Assembly: GCA_937871295.1 (NCBI GenBank)
Contig: CALMRE010000167.1
Coordinates: 1 to 51,606, forward strand
Reading direction: 5' to 3'
From: an uncultured bacterium
GTDB lineage: Bacteria; UBP6; UBA1177; JAKLFG01
DNA: 51,606 nt
Positions 50,805 to 51,606 of this stretch are shown here, one piece after another. Every line of letters starts with the position of its first letter. Position 1 is the first letter of the stretch. The notes under the pieces are model-generated. The model was not told the DNA's origin and searched no databases. It saw only the letters and a list, made by a program, of their open reading frames with translations. The position numbers were made by a program, and so were the translations under genes.

Positions 50805-51189
50805 GCCCTTCTGCGGCTACACCGAGAAGGCGACCGTCGCCCTCAAGACGACCGGCGGAAGCACCCTATCGTTTCGCGCCGGCATCGCCGACACCACGCC
50901 GCTTCACCGTAAAGGGCTCATGGATTGCCCCTCCCTGCCGAAAGGCCGCGGGCTGTTCTTCATCTTCCCCGACCTCTCGGAACGGTTCTTCTGGATGCAC
51001 CATACGAACATGCCGCTCGCGATCGTCTATATCGGCGACGATATGAAGGTCGTTTCGGTGCAACGGGGCGAACCGGGGTCCGAGCGTTCACTGCCGAGCG
51101 GCAGACCGGTCCGCTACGTACTGGAGATAAACTGGTCGGAAGGAACGGGCGTCAAGCCCGGAGACACGGTGAAGGTGTCGTTCGACTAG
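50728..51189 (+). CDS. exported DUF192 family protein
   Basis: The 153-residue protein has a signal peptide (about 1-24, cleaved near ISAAEP) and a DUF192 domain (about 33-150): GLMDCPSLPKGRGLFFIF, FWMHHTNMPLAIVYIG, VRYVLEIN and GVKPGDTV. DUF192 domains are small beta proteins of unknown function in the periplasm of many bacteria. The start lies well inside thiL (77-base overlap), but GGAGA directly before the ATG and the clean signal peptide support it. The stop codon shares a CTAG with the opposing thioredoxin gene. Confidence 0.88.
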   Translation: MRLRSATTACLLILLASLCGTISAAEPFCGYTEKATVALKTTGGSTLSFRAGIADTTPLHRKGLMDCPSLPKGRGLFFIFPDLSERFFWMHHTNMPLAIVYIGDDMKVVSVQRGEPGSERSLPSGRPVRYVLEINWSEGTGVKPGDTVKVSFD

Positions 51190-51569
51190 GCGCCCTTCTC
51201 GAGTTTCTCGAGCGCTTCGGAAAGTTTCAGATAGCCGGTGAGCCCGACGAAGGTCTCGACCGGTTTCCCTTTGTTGAAAAAGACCAGTGTCGGGACCGCC
51301 CGCACCTTGAGCGGGACCAATACCTTGCCGTTCGTGTCGGCCGCGGTATTGAAGGCGCCGACCCGCACCCGCCCCTGATAATCGGTGGCGAACTTGGTCA
51401 CCGTCTTGGCCATCTGGCGGCACGGCATGCAGGTGTTCGAGTAGAAATCGACCAGCACCGGCACGGGCGAGTTCTGTATCGACGCAGTGAAATTATCCGG
51501 ATTTAATTCAACCGGTATAATATGACGTTTCGGCTTCACGGCATCCCAAATAGCGGCAAAAAAACTCAT
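51186..51569 (-). CDS. thioredoxin with CMPC active site
   Basis: The 127-residue protein has the full thioredoxin fold: VPVLVDFYSNTCMPCRQMAK in two parts, with CMPC instead of the usual CGPC, the cis-Pro strand VRAVPTLVFFNKGK and a C-terminal helix. An N-terminal extension of about 25 residues carries a weak hydrophobic patch and a basic stretch (KPKRH), not a clear signal peptide. The Met in the active site may shift its redox potential. The ATG at 51569 was chosen; an upstream in-frame start at 51599 has no better ribosome site. It could serve the thioredoxin-dependent ArsC (inference). Confidence 0.88.
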   Translation of the reverse strand: MSFFAAIWDAVKPKRHIIPVELNPDNFTASIQNSPVPVLVDFYSNTCMPCRQMAKTVTKFATDYQGRVRVGAFNTAADTNGKVLVPLKVRAVPTLVFFNKGKPVETFVGLTGYLKLSEALEKLEKGA

Positions 51570-51606
51570 CTCATCATGACGATAAGTATCAGTGCGCACC
51601 CGCCCG

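Noticed and set aside
1-51606. CRISPR array or cas genes
   Set aside because: No regularly spaced short repeats and no Cas-like protein found; the repeats seen are protein-coding (ankyrin, SBBP) or isolated hairpins.

Overview
The window is about 51.6 kb of dense, GC-rich bacterial DNA carrying some 46 protein genes and one tRNA gene. The longest gap between genes is only about 230 bases, so there is no empty stretch over 300 bases. The genes point to a Gram-negative, probably anaerobic bacterium of deltaproteobacterial or Myxococcota type. Signs of this are many type II signal-peptide lipoproteins with Asp/Thr-rich linkers, AgmX/PglI-type C-terminal domains, cysteine-rich DUF1566 lipoproteins, SBBP repeats and CGC-type C-terminal tails. 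The lineage is an inference; there is no rRNA gene or other decisive marker.

Region by region. 1-5166: surface and envelope proteins (a partial PKD-like lipoprotein, an AgmX/TonB-like transducer paired with a YfbK-like VWA lipoprotein, and a PpiC-type lipoprotein), leading into prfB. 6293-8357: a translationally coupled DNA-metabolism pair (radical SAM TIGR03916 plus DUF4130/TIGR03915) behind three direct repeats and a palindrome that overlap the promoter. 8354-10768: a hybrid sensor kinase with its own promoter. 10793-16770: the most striking locus, a nine-gene minus-strand run arsR, thioredoxin-like, arsF-like, arsG-like, arsP-like, arsC, acr3, hgcA, hgcB. It starts at one clear promoter with an ArsR-type operator and ends with the mercury-methylation gene pair. 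16767-19168: a membrane-anchored, degenerate GIY-YIG-like protein and a divergent membrane-bound AraC-type regulator.

19165-31325 is rich in exported proteins: a subtilase and a DUF11-like protein that share a C-terminal Cys-Gly-Cys tail, a double-DUF1566 lipoprotein, an AbiE toxin-antitoxin pair, two small membrane proteins, a 14-unit SBBP lipoprotein and an ankyrin lipoprotein with an AgmX-like end. 31388-37342: a 5'-nucleotidase-like protein with substituted metal ligands, tRNA-Pro(CGG), an acyltransferase and a very large PEGA-ankyrin protein. 37350-44700 is mostly housekeeping and signalling: uvrB, a Sel1-like membrane protein, a thioesterase, a diguanylate cyclase coupled to an MlaF-like ATPase, and prfC. 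44720-45763 is a RAYT transposase flanked by inverted repeats. 45779-51569: a cysteine-rich lipoprotein, hsp20-lon-thiL-DUF192, and a thioredoxin.

Gene organisation is tight. Six pairs use ATGA start/stop overlaps, and three convergent pairs share a CTAG in which the two stop codons overlap. Function assignments rest on motifs read by eye; no database search was run.
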